Notes: a model not told the origin generated them from the letters alone. Shown: positions 1 to 10,812, counted from the first letter of the stretch. The stretch is DNA of 60,000 nucleotides from Apostichopus japonicus (GCF_037975245.1 NC_092562.1:20535054-20595053); one strand, 5' to 3'. Program-made: numbers and translations.

Positions 1-310
1 CTCAGAATGATCCATTAGCCCCCTTCGCTTGTAAAAATCTCTAGGGCCAACCCCACCCCACCCCACATTCTTAAAATCTTGGATCCGACACTCTTAAAGA
101 TGGTATCATTTAATGTGATAGATTATATTGAATTTATAATTTTACTTTATACTTTAAAATGAAACATGTTTCTCTAACCGCTCGCGACAAATAAACGCTA
201 GTGATTTTTATCTCAACAATAAAACCGCTTAAAAAAAAACAAAAAACAAGAAAAACATAAAAAAAAACAAGAAAAACATTCTATAAGGTACATCTTAATT
301 TTTTGTCTAG
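1..310. other. Intron or upstream flank of the LC8 gene
   Basis: No coding frame is seen. The stretch is A-rich with runs such as AAAAAAACAAGAAAAACAT, and ends in a T-rich tract plus TCTAG at 301-310 that reads as a splice acceptor for the exon starting at 311. A TATAAGG at about 284-290 leaves open the alternative that this is a promoter of an intronless copy. Any upstream exon would lie outside the window. Confidence 0.5.
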
Positions 311-331
311 GTGACGTCATCAACAGACATC

Positions 332-634
332 ATGACGAGTCATTACAGTTCTGGGAACAGCAACAACAATAACAAGAAAGCAGTCGTGAAGAATGCTGAT
401 ATGGATGACAAGATGCGAGAGGACGTGCTTCGACTCGCTCGTCAAGCATTGGAGAAATTCCAAGTTGAAAAGGACATCGCATCTTTCCTAAAACGTCAGT
501 TGGATGAATTACATGGCCCGACATGGCATTGCGTGGCCGGTAAGCACTTCGGTAGTTACGTCACACACGAAATCAAGCACTTCTTGTACTTTTACTATGG
601 TCCAATGGCTGTCCTAGTCTATAAATCTGGATGA
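332..634 (+). CDS. Dynein light chain, LC8/DYNLL-type (terminal exon)
   Basis: The product is an LC8-family dynein light chain, a small homodimeric hub that binds short linear motifs in dynein intermediate chain and many other partners. From ATG 332 it is 100 residues, against about 89 for the family. The extra length is an N-terminal Ser/Asn-rich segment with NSNNNNKK. The core then follows in order: KAVVKNADM, the helical ALEKFQVEKDI, PTWHCVAGKHFGSYVTHE, the strand segment KHFLYFYYG, and the invariant C-terminal KSG before TGA. The frame is open from 311, just after a T-rich tract and TAG acceptor, so an upstream start exon is possible. ATG 332 is chosen as the first Met after the acceptor, and a 5'UTR intron just upstream of the start is known in this family. 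The core has several substitutions relative to the highly conserved canonical LC8, so this is probably a divergent paralogue rather than the main gene. No intron interrupts the core, so a retrocopy is the alternative. Confidence 0.88.
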   Translation: MTSHYSSGNSNNNNKKAVVKNADMDDKMREDVLRLARQALEKFQVEKDIASFLKRQLDELHGPTWHCVAGKHFGSYVTHEIKHFLYFYYGPMAVLVYKSG

Positions 635-1061
635 AAGGGTCATCGCGTGAATGAGGATATGACGTCACCCAAGAAGTTTTGTGAATGATGGCCAACGGTT
701 AATTTCCGCATACCTTAGTTGTTGTTTTTTTGTTAAAATTTGTATTAAGTTAAAGGTTTTATATAAGCTGATATCATCTTTCTTTATTGTGCTCATTGTT
801 CAGTTCTTGATTTTAAATACTATGTACACACTGTGTATATTTCTGCATGGTGCAGTCTCCTATATAGGATAGGCCTATACATACAGAGAATAAACGAAGC
901 AATGGATAAGAATAATTCACAGTTCTGTACACCTATCAACAGTATCCTTATAACTCTAATAGGCATTAGAAATCATGAAAATAGCTGCAACTCCCATCAA
1001 AATCCATCAAAGATTGATCATTTACAAGTCTTTTTTAATTCTGCTTTTATTTATGAATAAA
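635..1061 (+). other. Probable 3'UTR of the LC8 gene with polyA signals
   Basis: The stretch after the TGA is AT-rich and non-coding. AATAAA occurs at 889-894 and again at 1056-1061, both followed by AT-rich sequence. TGACGTCA occurs at 660-667, repeating the CRE-like octamer at 312-319 on the 5' side of the coding exon. Which polyA site is used cannot be told from sequence. Confidence 0.5.
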
Positions 1062-2336
1062 CATTAGCTAATTATGCACATTGTGACGTAATGAGAGTAA
1101 TGAGAGTGACTGCCTAATTTTATGTTCTGTTATTCATCCGCATTTATAAAAATATTTTATGGTCTTTTTTAAAAGGGGAACATCACAGTATTCAAATGAT
1201 ATATGCAGTGGGCTTATAATTATGGGTTAACTTATTAAGGGCTAAAAGAAGACATTTTGATGAGTGCAACACTCCACGTCGTAGTTTGTACATATGTAAT
1301 GAGTTTCCCAGATTTATGAAACTTCAAATAGGCTATGTATATCTTGGAAACGAAAAGAGCTTTTCGAAAAATTTCAACAGAGTTTGAATGAGATTATCGC
1401 CCACAACAAACATACCGAGTATGGGGCAAATTGGCTATAGGTGTCCGTATTACTTTAAAAAATAAAGTTTAACTTTTCAGCAAACTATTAAATATACTGA
1501 CCAGACGAACGTTGTTTCGAAAGAATGAGAAACCATTCACAATTAAATGTGGGGGCGCTCGTATACTTTTAGAAATATTCAAACAACTACATCATAAATT
1601 GCAGCCAGTCTGGCACAGTGGTGTAGGAAGTGAGTGCGGTAGAAAACCGGTGGACCTGAGGTCCTCAGTTTGTAGAAACTACGGTGGCCCAGATGGGGGT
1701 CCGTAAACATGTATGTGCTCTAACTTTATAATTTTGTTCTGTAATAGGCCTATTTTCCGTGGGTCCACTTCTTGAACTGCACTCTTTAACTTTGTTATGT
1801 TATACCGTATGGGTCCATTACAAGCAACTAAGCCCCTCAGTGAAAGTGATATTTCTCTAACACATGTATATAGTTTGCGAGACATGTTCCTGCACGTATC
1901 AGAGGCTCCTTAATCAAAGCGACTGGACTACATAGTTTAGTCAGGTAGTGCGCAGACTGTCCAGTCTTCTCTACCTGAGATAACATAATAGTCAATGTAA
2001 GGTAGAAAGATATAAAAAGCTGTTAAATTAAATTTCATCACTGTTTTTCCCCAAAATGAAAGAAAATCAAATAATGGTCTCGCTAGCTTCAACTTTAACA
2101 AGAATGAAAAAATGTCCAAGTCCAGTTATACGGCACACTTACAACAAGTACGTGTGAATGCTGAGTAGAACTACCTTGGAAACGTAATAATAACATAGTA
2201 GTATTATATTACATACAATATTGTTATATAAGACGGTTCTATCTTAACAACTCGTTATTTTGAATATCCATTTTGAAAATCCAGTTAATCGAAAGATTGG
2301 ATCTTTCAATCAATTTGATTAAAATATAGTCTATAC
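1062..2336. other. No gene seen
   Basis: There are only short unconvincing open frames. A CTGAGGTCCTCAG palindrome lies around 1656. No splice-bounded exon, RNA gene or transposon ends were identified. Confidence 0.5.
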
Positions 2337-2998
2337 CAGGCGCGTATCCAGGATTTTCTAACCCGGGGGGCGCGAATTACTATCTAAGCGGAGCGCCACC
2401 ATCGGTTGGCGCGCAGCGTACAAGAAAATTTCTGGTTTTGATACCCCCCAGATCACCGGAAACGGCACTTCTCGGGCTTGAAATGACCAACCAGATGTAC
2501 ACTTTTGGCCTGAGAACCAAGTATTTCCTAATAGTTTTTTTTCCATCCATAACCTTTTTGAAGATTGTCAACCCGGCACACGTCATTTTCGACCTGATCG
2601 CATCTCCTGTGGGTCTTTGCTTTTGTAGGTGATTCTACATGGCGGCCCACAATACCCGTCAGCCCCACTTTTCAAGGTTTTTAGCCCCAAATTTGTTCAG
2701 AATTTGAAAATTCACATTTCTCGTGAATAAACTCACTTCAAAACATACCCATAATGTTGTACAAAATTTTATCTATGGACAACCAATATAGAAAAACTTC
2801 CTTTAACCCCTAACAGACCGGTCAAAATTGCATGAGTAGAGGGAAGTGTGATGCAGAATGTTGGTCAGAAATTTTCGAAAATTCAGACACAGTTAAGTTA
2901 TTGGTGTACAAATATTAAACCTCTTATAACGGCTATTATAAAACTTGGTTGAAGGAAATGAAAAAATAGCAGATATTTCCGAAACCGAACACTACACA

Positions 2999-3653
2999 CA
3001 TAGGCGTAGGAGGCGCGGCGGCAGTGGCGGAGCTAGGGGTATTGGTCAGGAGGGGCGAGAATGGTCTGTAGGGGCGCTTTCGACACTAAGCGGAGCGCCA
3101 CCACTGGTTGGCGCGTAGCGCACAGAAAATTTTTGAGTAAAGATACTCCCTAGATTGCCGGAAATGACCCTTTCAGGGCCTGGCTAATTTGCAGATAAAC
3201 GAAGAATAGGGTGTCATCGCCAAATTACACCAACAAAATGTGACAAATGTCAATAAGTAGATGAGAGCGCAATAAAAAAGTCAATAATCGCGAATAAGTA
3301 AAAAGTGGCAAAGAGCTGAAAAAGGCGCCAGCAGTCCATTTGAGTCCGTCAGGGGGGGGGGGGCATCCGCCCCCCTGACCGTATGGACGCTCCGCCACTG
3401 CGCGGTGGGGGTGCAGCCCCTAATTCGCCATTACTAATGTAAAAGAAACTTTTGACATAATTGGACCTCCATACTTTTTATACATCTACATGTCGTTGTT
3501 TACATTAGCATCCCGCGGTATACTGCGCAATTTTAACGGACCGTACGGTACATGATAGCATGCGATGTAATAACCGATGCTTGCTTATATGTTATTGACA
3601 AGTTGAACGCGCTGTGCGCGCGAAAATTTTTGGTTACTTTTTCAGGCAAGTCG
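2999..3653. mobile_element. Family 2 hAT-like insertion nested in copy A, 3' end deleted
   Basis: It begins CATAGGCGTAGGAGGCG directly after ACTACACA (2991-2998), the same target octamer that flanks the family 2 insertion in the sister element at 33554. The 3' part (GCGCGCGAAAATTTTTGGTTAC, then GGCAAGTCG) matches other family 2 copies, but sequence jumps back to the host element near 3653. The right terminal repeat and right TSD are therefore deleted. It is interrupted by the family 3 element at 3022-3400. Confidence 0.75.
3022..3400. mobile_element. Family 3 hAT-type MITE (CAGTGGCGGAGC ends)
   Basis: The 379-bp element has termini CAGTGGCGGAGC and GCTCCGCCACTG. The 8-bp flanks CGCGGCGG (3014-3021) and CGCGGTGG (3401-3408) form a target duplication with one mismatch. 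8-bp TSDs with CA...TG ends are typical of hAT elements. It has no coding capacity. The opposite-orientation copy is at 31415-31806. Confidence 0.85.
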
Positions 3654-4310
3654 GACAGTTTTGAGGATTTTCATCCTGGAACGTCATTTTCATGCTCACT
3701 GATATGATGTGATATCTGCTGTTTGCGTTACAAATTCGAACAGGCGCGTAGCGAGGAATTTGCCAAGGGAGGGGCAAAGCCTGTAGGCAAATTATCTAAG
3801 CGTAGCGCCACCATAGGTTGGCGCGAAGCGTACAAGAAAATGTTGGCCGAAAATGCCTCCCAGATCGCTGGAAATGGCACTACCCAGGACCATTTGTTAG
3901 CGCGAAGCGTACAAGCAAATTTTGGCCGAAAATGTCTCCCAGGTCGCTGGAAATGACACTTCCCAGGCCTTGTAAGTTGCATCTAAGCACTTTCTATTTT
4001 GAAATTACTTAGCGATATCATTTAAAAAAATGCTGAATGGGGGGGGGGGCGGTTGCCCCCATCCCAAAATGCGTCATATTCCCCGACGACACGGTCGAGT
4101 TCGAGACCAGCCACAGTTGGTTTCATAGCACAATTCTACACACGCGTTATGATAGACCATATATAGTATATATATAGATCATTAGTGAGAGAGGAAAATG
4201 GAAACGTCAAAAAAATGGAGTTGTCGGTGTAAGGGGTAGGGTGAGGCACACTTTTACGAAATCATTGATCCGTCACTGGCTACCCTTCAGCGCTGTAATG
4301 ATGTCACTGT

Positions 4311-4474
4311 TCCTCTTTCTCTTCCCGGTGTCTTCGCGTTTTTCTTTTACTCCCTCCCTTTCTCCTTCTCTCTTTCTTCTTTTTCTTTTCCCTTCCTTCC
4401 TCTCCTCCTCCTCTTTTTCCCCTCTTTTTTTCCTCTTTTCTTCTCTTTTTTTTCCTCTCCTCTTTTTCTTACCC
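4311..4474. repeat. Polypyrimidine tract inside family 1 copy A
   Basis: This stretch is almost pure C/T (CTTTTTCCCC, TCCTCTTTT variants) and creates spurious Ser/Phe-rich frames on plus and Lys/Arg/Glu-rich frames on minus. The equivalent tract is in the sister copy at 34319-34487, so it is part of the element rather than a local expansion. Confidence 0.85.
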
Positions 4475-4680
4475 GGGGGGCGCGCGCCCCCAACGCCCCC
4501 CCTGGATACGCACCTGTATACCATCCACAAACTGCAACGTAGAATAACATTGGCGATATGTGTGGCTATAAGGCGTCGTCACTGTCTGTTTGATGATGTC
4601 AGTTTCAATATCAAACCAAACCAAAATATCCAAAATATAGAAAATAAATTTGAAAAGCAAATATGTATATTCATATATAA

Positions 4681-4934
4681 GGGAGTGTTAGCTCAGTGGT
4701 TAACGCCAGTGCCTTCCAATCATAAGGTCCCGAGTTCGGGTCACTCCAAGATTAATGTATGTCGTCCAGTTACAGAGTTGTTGACAATTGACAATTCATA
4801 ATCATGAACGTTAAAATATGAATCTAAGAGACTGACTTCGGTCAGCTTGCGGCTTTGATAAGCCAATGATGGCTTCTTCGTGAGTTCCTGCTTGCAGGAG
4901 GATCTAAAATACATACATACATACATACATACAA
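4681..4934 (+). mobile_element. tRNA-derived SINE, copy 1
   Basis: The head looks like a tRNA. GGGAGTG pairs with CACTCC at 4742-4747, an A-box-like TTAGCTCAGTGG follows, and a degenerate B box GAGTTCGGGTC lies at about 4732-4742. The body contains a CTGAC-TTCG-GTCAG hairpin (4831-4844) and a CCTGC-TT-GCAGG hairpin (4887-4898). The tail is (ATAC)n to about 4934. The same arrangement recurs on the minus strand at 7909-8117. It is presumably transcribed by RNA polymerase III from the internal boxes and mobilised by a LINE in trans. Confidence 0.8.
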
Positions 4935-5196
4935 ATACATATTGTACGGTTGAAGCCGCCAAATATGTTTTGAAATTTGTACTCATAAGTTGCTCTTCAT
5001 TCATGATGTATTTATAACTATGTGCAAAAAAACTTGTTATGAGAAGCCTATGTAGAACAACATAGATTGGTATTAGCAGTAGAAAATTTTCCCAATTGAC
5101 AAAATGTTGTTATGATCAGTAACTATGAATATGAATGAATGAATATGCATGATATTAGTGAACGAATATGAATATCCACAAATTCGAATGTTGAGA

Positions 5197-5403
5197 CAGC
5201 CAGTTGGGACAATTTCCTAATGCTAATACCCCTCTAAGCTGTACTCCAATATCATGCTCTCAAAGCACTGGTATTGACAGTACAAACAGTTCCTAACCTT
5301 GATCTGATAGAAACATGATATTCATACTGCTCGTACTGAAAATTTGAGTGCTCTGAAGCGGGACATGACACTACAGTATAGATACAACTGTCCCAACTGG
5401 GTG
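5197..5403. mobile_element. Short MITE-like inverted-repeat element
   Basis: A perfect 12-bp inverted repeat (CCAGTTGGGACA at 5200-5211, its complement at 5389-5400) lies within slightly longer imperfect ends. The direct repeat GTTGAGA flanks it (5190-5196 and 5404-5410). The 207-bp length and lack of coding capacity fit a MITE. No second copy was seen in the window. Confidence 0.5.
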
Positions 5404-5410
5404 GTTGAGA

Positions 5411-6633
5411 ACACCTTAATATCACGGTTAGGTTTACTTGTAAGGTTATAGCTGAACCAAGATTGCATTAACATGAACCGCAAAATAACGCACGTCCTTC
5501 GCATAGGCTGTATACTATACACAAAGAATAAAACATGCATGTACGAATATATCTTTGAGAGGGCGTGGATAATTGTATGGTGGTGATAAGAGAGGTGGCT
5601 GTTATTGTATTCGTTTACTAATGTGTCTCTTTAATTGAAGTAACCGTATCTGCCCGTGGAGACAGCAACGCAATGAACAGTAATATCTCGGCGTGTGTTT
5701 GAGGAAAATAATAATTTATACTGATGAATCCTCACCCCTCGCCATCTCTCTCTCTCTCTCTCTCTCTTTCTACCATTTACGAAAACACACACTCACGATT
5801 AATAATTTATTACTACGAGATATAGAATAATTGATACTCTTTTTCATAATTCACTTAAAGGATATATAATGAGGATTTTAGGCACTAGACGTCCCATACA
5901 TACATACTGTCAACGTGTTTTGTATTTCATAGAAGGAAATTGCAACGTTATTGGAAAGTTTAAAGGATAGTTAAAATTTGAAGGTATTTCCCTAATTACC
6001 GCACGTCGAAACTCAAGGAAGGTTTTTGGAAGGGGATTTTGTCGAAAGTAGCGGAATTTATTGCAATGAATACACATTGTCCAACCATCAAGATAAATGG
6101 AGGCTAATTGAGAAGTAACTAGTCAGTCTCTAAAGTCTTTTTATATTAATTCAAACATACATTTTACCAGATGACATCATGGTTGGTGCTATAAGAGGCA
6201 GATGAAAGACTCTTGCTCTGCCGGTTGTGTTAATCGTGCTAGGGCTCCATGCACGCTGGAGTTCATCACGTTCCGGTGGTGGTATAGCACTTATATGTGG
6301 CCTAGGATCCCGTGACCATATCTGCCTTGATGTCACAAGAGAACTCTGAAGGATGCGAAGAGGATCGGCCAAATCGACCAGAAGAGTCCTAGATGGTTTG
6401 GCCACTCTATATGACAGGCTTGGCTTGATGAGGCGCTTCTCTCCTAGTATAAATTGTACGGATGTTTCTAAAAGACATAATAGTATTTTCTATGAAAGAT
6501 GACGTTGAGTTTGAAACGAACGCCATCACTTTCTATGAGGCGTAAATTCTCTTCATTGGTTACAGCTTACAGTTGACACACTGTAGGGTAGATTAAAATC
6601 AATTGAACTCCATCGTTTATCGTTGGCCATGCA
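5411..6633. other. No gene seen; small (TC)n tract
   Basis: (TC)n occurs at about 5744-5767. A minus-strand frame of 84 codons at 6151-6405 has no recognisable domain. No supported exon was found. Confidence 0.45.
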
Positions 6634-7261
6634 TATGGCGGGCCATCAGTCTCAAATCATGGGAGATCGACTTATACCGATTTAAATCGACATATACCAG
6701 TTTCCTTCGACATATACCAGTTTCCTTCGACTTATACCAGTTTCATTCTACTTATCATCGATTTAAATCGACATATACCAGTTTCCTTCGACATATACCA
6801 GTTTCCTTCGACATATACCAGTTTCATTCTACATATCATCGATTTATTTTACTTATCATCTTTTTAAATCGATGATAAGTAAAATAAATCGATGATATGT
6901 CGAAGTAAACTGGTATATGTCGATTTAAATCGATGATATGTAGAATGAAACTGGTATATGTCAATTTAAATCGACATATCATCGATTTATTCTACATATC
7001 ATCGATTTATTTTACTTATCATCGATTTAAATCGATGATAAGTAAAATAAATCGATGATATGTAGAATGAAACTGGTATATGTCGATTTAAATCGATGAT
7101 ATGTAGAATGAAACTGGTATATGTCGATTTAAATCGATGATATGTAGAATGAAACTGGTATAAGTCGAAGGAAACTGGTATATGTCGAAGGAAACTGGTA
7201 TATGTCGATTTAAGTCGGTATAAGTCGATCTCCCATGATTTGAGACTGATGGCCCGCCATA
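6634..7261. mobile_element. Foldback (long inverted repeat) element
   Basis: The ends TATGGCGGGCCATCAG and CTGATGGCCCGCCATA begin a long imperfect palindrome that runs nearly the whole 628 bp. Each arm is built from tandem 19-24-bp units of the type TCGACATATACCAGTTTCC and TCGATTTAAATCGATGATA. The hexamer CATGCA flanks both ends (6628-6633 and 7262-7267), which fits a target duplication; TA duplication is an alternative reading. The symmetric arms give near-identical open frames on both strands (about 90 codons each), but these are repeat translations. Confidence 0.75.
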
Positions 7262-7908
7262 CATGCAAACGCAATTAAACTGTCACGGGGAGGCGCAAGG
7301 GTCTCCAGGAACCTTATTAAAATGATTTATTCGACAAACATGCGTCAGTAGCAAAAGTATATGACATAAACTAGGGAACAACCCACACCCTCACCCTCAC
7401 CCAACCCCCGTCCTCACCCCCACCCCCCCCCCTCTCAAGAGAGAATAGTTACGTTCAATGTAATATAGTTCAAAGTTACAGAACGATTTACTTTTTGGAA
7501 TAATTTATATTAATCCATACGATATACAAGGAGTAAACGGGGTTTTGAGACTCCCGTATATCTCCTTTAAAAAAAGCTTAATTTGAAAAGCAAGCTAACT
7601 GTCGACAATAGTTTAGTAAATTTGCAGAGGATGATCTGAACAGTTTTAATCACGCAGTTGACCTCTTGTTGTACAGTGAACAAACCTTGATATCGATAGA
7701 ATGTCACTGATGAGTTCTGGTTTGTCATTGTATTATACATCTGCAAGTCAATGTATAGGCTTACATTCTGATGAATAATGAAAAGCTGGAATGCTGGAAT
7801 GTCAGTTGTTACAGATTATATATTACCAACACGTAATTGGCTTTTGCACTCTTTGTCGAAACACGTTTGGTAATTTTAATTGATTACCACCTTGACATCA
7901 AATTGAAG

Positions 7909-8117
7909 AATGTATGTATTTTTAGATCCTCCTGCAAGCAGGAACTCACGAAGAAGCCATCATGTCAGTCTCTAGATTCATAGTTAACGTCCATGATTAT
8001 GAATTGTCAATTATCAACAACTCTGTAACTGAACGACATACATTAATCTTGGAGTGTCTCGAACTCTGGACCTTATGATTAAAAGGCACCGGCGTTTACC
8101 ACTGAGCTAACACTCCT
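7909..8117 (-). mobile_element. tRNA-derived SINE, copy 2
   Basis: This is the reverse complement of the element at 4681. It has the tRNA-like head (TTAGCTCAGTGGTAAACGCC read on minus), B-box-like AGAGTTCGAGAC, the shared body, the CCTGC-TT-GCAGG hairpin (7931-7942) and a short ATACATAC tail at the low-coordinate end. It lacks a 29-bp segment present in copy 1, which removes the TTCG hairpin. Its B box is closer to the GTTCGANNC consensus than that of copy 1. Confidence 0.8.
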
Positions 8118-8399
8118 AGAATCAAATAAAAAAGAATCAAAACAAGGTATTGTAACGACACGTCAAAGCTCATTGTTTGTCGTTAGCGTTAACAAGTATT
8201 TTCTCCAATCAAATGTTTTAACTTGGGTTGATTCTTTTACATTATTAGACGCTTTACGGGAATTGTTTGTTAGATAAAATCTTATAAGGGGTGTCACTTG
8301 CTTGATTTATGAACAACTGTTAAGGGGGAACTCTCTCTTGTTGACCGATTTTGGAGGTCACTGAGTAGGACGTCTAGTTACGTTCCGGGGGGCCAAAAA

Positions 8400-9774
8400 T
8401 GTTAGGTCTGGGTAAATCTTAACCAGCACGCATGTCGTATTTAATCGTGTTTTATTGGTTGATGGTTGTAGACTGGGCGTGGTTTATGTTTATAATAGGG
8501 TTAAGTGTAGGTTCACACGTTATAGGTATAGGAAGTAGTTTCTGTTTAAAAGCAACTGCGGGCTCGCACCAGGGGTTGGTGAGGTGGATTCCATGCTCGG
8601 ACCAGGGGCGGTTCCCGGCTCGGAATAGGAGGGGTAGAACGATTCTGACCATGAGTTAGGATACGAACGAGTCATCTATTGGCAAAAACAGTGGTGGAAC
8701 AGCCCAGGAAGTCGGATCGGACGACGAGTAAAATAACCTAGAAGACCAGGTTCAACACTTCGGTTCGACTGCGCCGCAGTTCGCCAATCCGCCAACTGCG
8801 CCGCAGTTCACCAATCCGCCAACTGCGCCGCCGATCACCAATCCGCGCCGCAGTTCACCAATCCGCCAACTGCGCCGCCGATCACCAGTCCGCGCCGCAG
8901 TTCACCAATCCGCCAACTGCGCCGCCGATCACCAATCCGCGCCGCAGTTCACCAATCCGCCGAATGCGCCGCAGTTCACCAATCCGCCAACTGCGCCGCC
9001 GATCACCAATCCGCGCCGCAGTTCACCAATCCGCCAACTGCGCCGCAGTTCACCAATCCGCCAACTGCGCCGCCGATCACCAATCCGCGCCGCAGTTCAC
9101 CAATCCGCCAACTGCGCCGCCGATCACCAGTCCGCGCCGCAGTTCACCAATCCGCCAACTGCGCCGCCGATCACCAATCCGCGCCGCAGTTCACCAATCC
9201 GCCGACTGCGCCGCAGTTCACCAATCCGCCAACTGCGCCGCCGATCACCAATCCGCGCCGCAGTTCATCAATCCGCCAACTGCGCCGCCGATCACCAATC
9301 CGCCAACTGCGCCGCCGTTCACCAATCCGCCAACTGCGCCGCTGTTCACCATTCCGCCGACTGCGCCGCTGTTCACCATTCCGCCGACTGCGCCGCTGTT
9401 CACCATTCCGCCGACTGCGCCGCTGTTCACCATTCCGCCGACTGCGCCGCAGTTCATCAATCCGCCAACTGCGCCGCCGTTCACCATAGCCCAATCTTCA
9501 GTGCCGAAGTCTATCGTTCTGCCCTCCGTGTCGAGACCCGCCATTAGTAATGTACTGTGTTGTATTTAACTTCATCGACTTCTAAGCATGTGTTAAAACC
9601 TGGTTTCGTATTTAATAATTGCCTCTGTAATTCACGACCACTGTGCACCATCTTGACATGTATATAGATCGTAAATAAACGGGTAAACTTTAATATCTCC
9701 TGTCGACAGCCTCATTCCTGTGTTCCCGCATTTCCACTCTTCCTTGCGCTCACCACCGAGGACGGCGCGTTACA
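8400..9774 (+). mobile_element. Probable LTR of a retrotransposon (3' LTR)
   Basis: The stretch starts TGTTAGG right after a purine-rich CCGGGGGGCCAAAA (8386-8399) that resembles a polypurine tract. It ends CGTTACA, giving TGT...ACA termini. AATAAA at 9674-9679 lies about 100 bp before the end, as expected for an R-U5 boundary. A minisatellite fills the middle. No 4-6-bp duplication matches across the two ends and no primer-binding site follows, so a 3' LTR of a truncated element fits better than a solo LTR. No pol sequence was seen upstream. Confidence 0.45.
8761..9485. repeat. GC-rich 27-bp/21-bp minisatellite
   Basis: Tandem units of 27 bp (type TTCACCAATCCGCCAACTGC plus GCCGCAG) alternate with a 21-bp variant (GATCACCAATCCGCGCCGCAG less one base). 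The last six or so units are homogenised to a TTCACCATTCCGCCG variant. Because 27 and 21 are multiples of three, the array is open in several frames. One plus frame (8964-9569) reads as FTNPPTAPQ repeats. Far more GC-rich than its surroundings. Confidence 0.9.
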
Positions 9775-10527
9775 GTATATATAACTACAGTGGTTTGATG
9801 CTTACGGACAAGGATCATCTCCGGTTATTTTTATGTTATATTCTTCAGTCGTGTACGACAGGAGACTTTCGCTTCAAGTATACTCTAGCACCTCACACTG
9901 AAACGTGTATAAACACTATTGGTTCTAATGTTGGATATGTGCACGACGAAGGGAAGGTATATTAACTGCTTCTTCTTTAAGGTACGTGTGTGATTCAATT
10001 ACTTCACTTTCCATTTACTTATTACAACGGCCTTTTTCTGTTCGAATTTGTGGAAATCTAGCTGTATAGTGATGCAAAAAGCTCGCCGCCTCTTTAAGAA
10101 AAGGTTTATGTCCCTAAAACACATTCACATGGTGAAAGTGATGATAAAAAGTGTTGATAAAAAGTTTAACTACGAGTGACTATTCTTAATCTGTATACAA
10201 TGTACTGAGAGAATGCATGGAATGACTTATAATAGAGAGAGCAACTCATAAAAATAAGTTCCCACCAAGCTTTTCTTCTTGGAATTTTTTTTTTTTTAGA
10301 CGAATATTTCAAGCAAAGACGTAGCGGAATCTGCAAGAACCTGAGTGAATGCGATTGAAATCAAACCGTTCTGATTTTTGTATTGCACCACGTGAAAAGA
10401 ATACCAAAAGCATAACACGCTCACCGCTCTTTATTGAAACACCACCGTATAGCACACCCCCCCTTTTAACACACAAGGGGACCCTCAGTAGTTTATTAGA
10501 GGACGCTTCGACCTCGGTGTTGGCAGT
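9775..10527. other. No gene seen
   Basis: Ordinary AT-rich sequence with a T run at about 10287. No exon, RNA gene or transposon end was identified. Confidence 0.45.
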
Positions 10528-10579
10528 ATGTATATATATATATATATATGCTATATATATAGGCTATATATATATAGGC

Positions 10580-10619
<40 letters not shown>

Positions 10620-10658
10620 CGTATAATCCTATATATATATATATATATATATATAGGC

Positions 10659-10689
<31 letters not shown>

Positions 10690-10702
10690 TTATACGTATA
10701 AT

Positions 10703-10738
<36 letters not shown>

Positions 10739-10747
10739 CGTATAAAG

Positions 10748-10803
<56 letters not shown>

Positions 10804-10812
10804 CGTATAAAG

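Larger units (their letters stand above)
2337..4516. mobile_element. Non-autonomous DNA transposon, family 1 copy A (5-bp TSD)
   Basis: The left terminus CAGGCGCGTATCCAGG and the right terminus CCTGGATACGCACCTG are inverted repeats. The copy is flanked by the direct repeat TATAC (2332-2336 and 4517-4521). Subterminal sequence is GC-rich (CCCGGGGGGCGCG on both sides) and includes a repeated AAGCG-AGCGCCACCA module (2387, about 3797). The copy carries a nested family 2 element at 2999 and a family 3 element inside that. No transposase frame is present, so it is non-autonomous. A 5-bp TSD with CAGG-type ends would fit a hAT5-like group, but this is inference. A sister copy lies at 32902-34535. 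Confidence 0.85.

Noticed and set aside
4273-4530. Lys/Arg/Glu-rich minus frames here and at 34313-34547
   Set aside because: They are the complement of polypyrimidine tracts inside transposon family 1.
4681-4752. A functional tRNA gene
   Set aside because: The acceptor stem and A box are tRNA-like, but the B box and T arm are degenerate, and the body and tail are shared with a second copy, so it is a SINE head.
6151-6405. 84-codon minus frame and a WFGH-like word on plus near 6400
   Set aside because: A single short word resembling a LINE reverse-transcriptase tail is not enough; no other motif was found.
6603-7274. Matching 90- and 91-codon frames on opposite strands
   Set aside because: They come from the two arms of the foldback element.
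8761-9485. CRISPR-like or protein-coding repeat array
   Set aside because: Units are contiguous with no unique spacers, and the array lies within a probable LTR.
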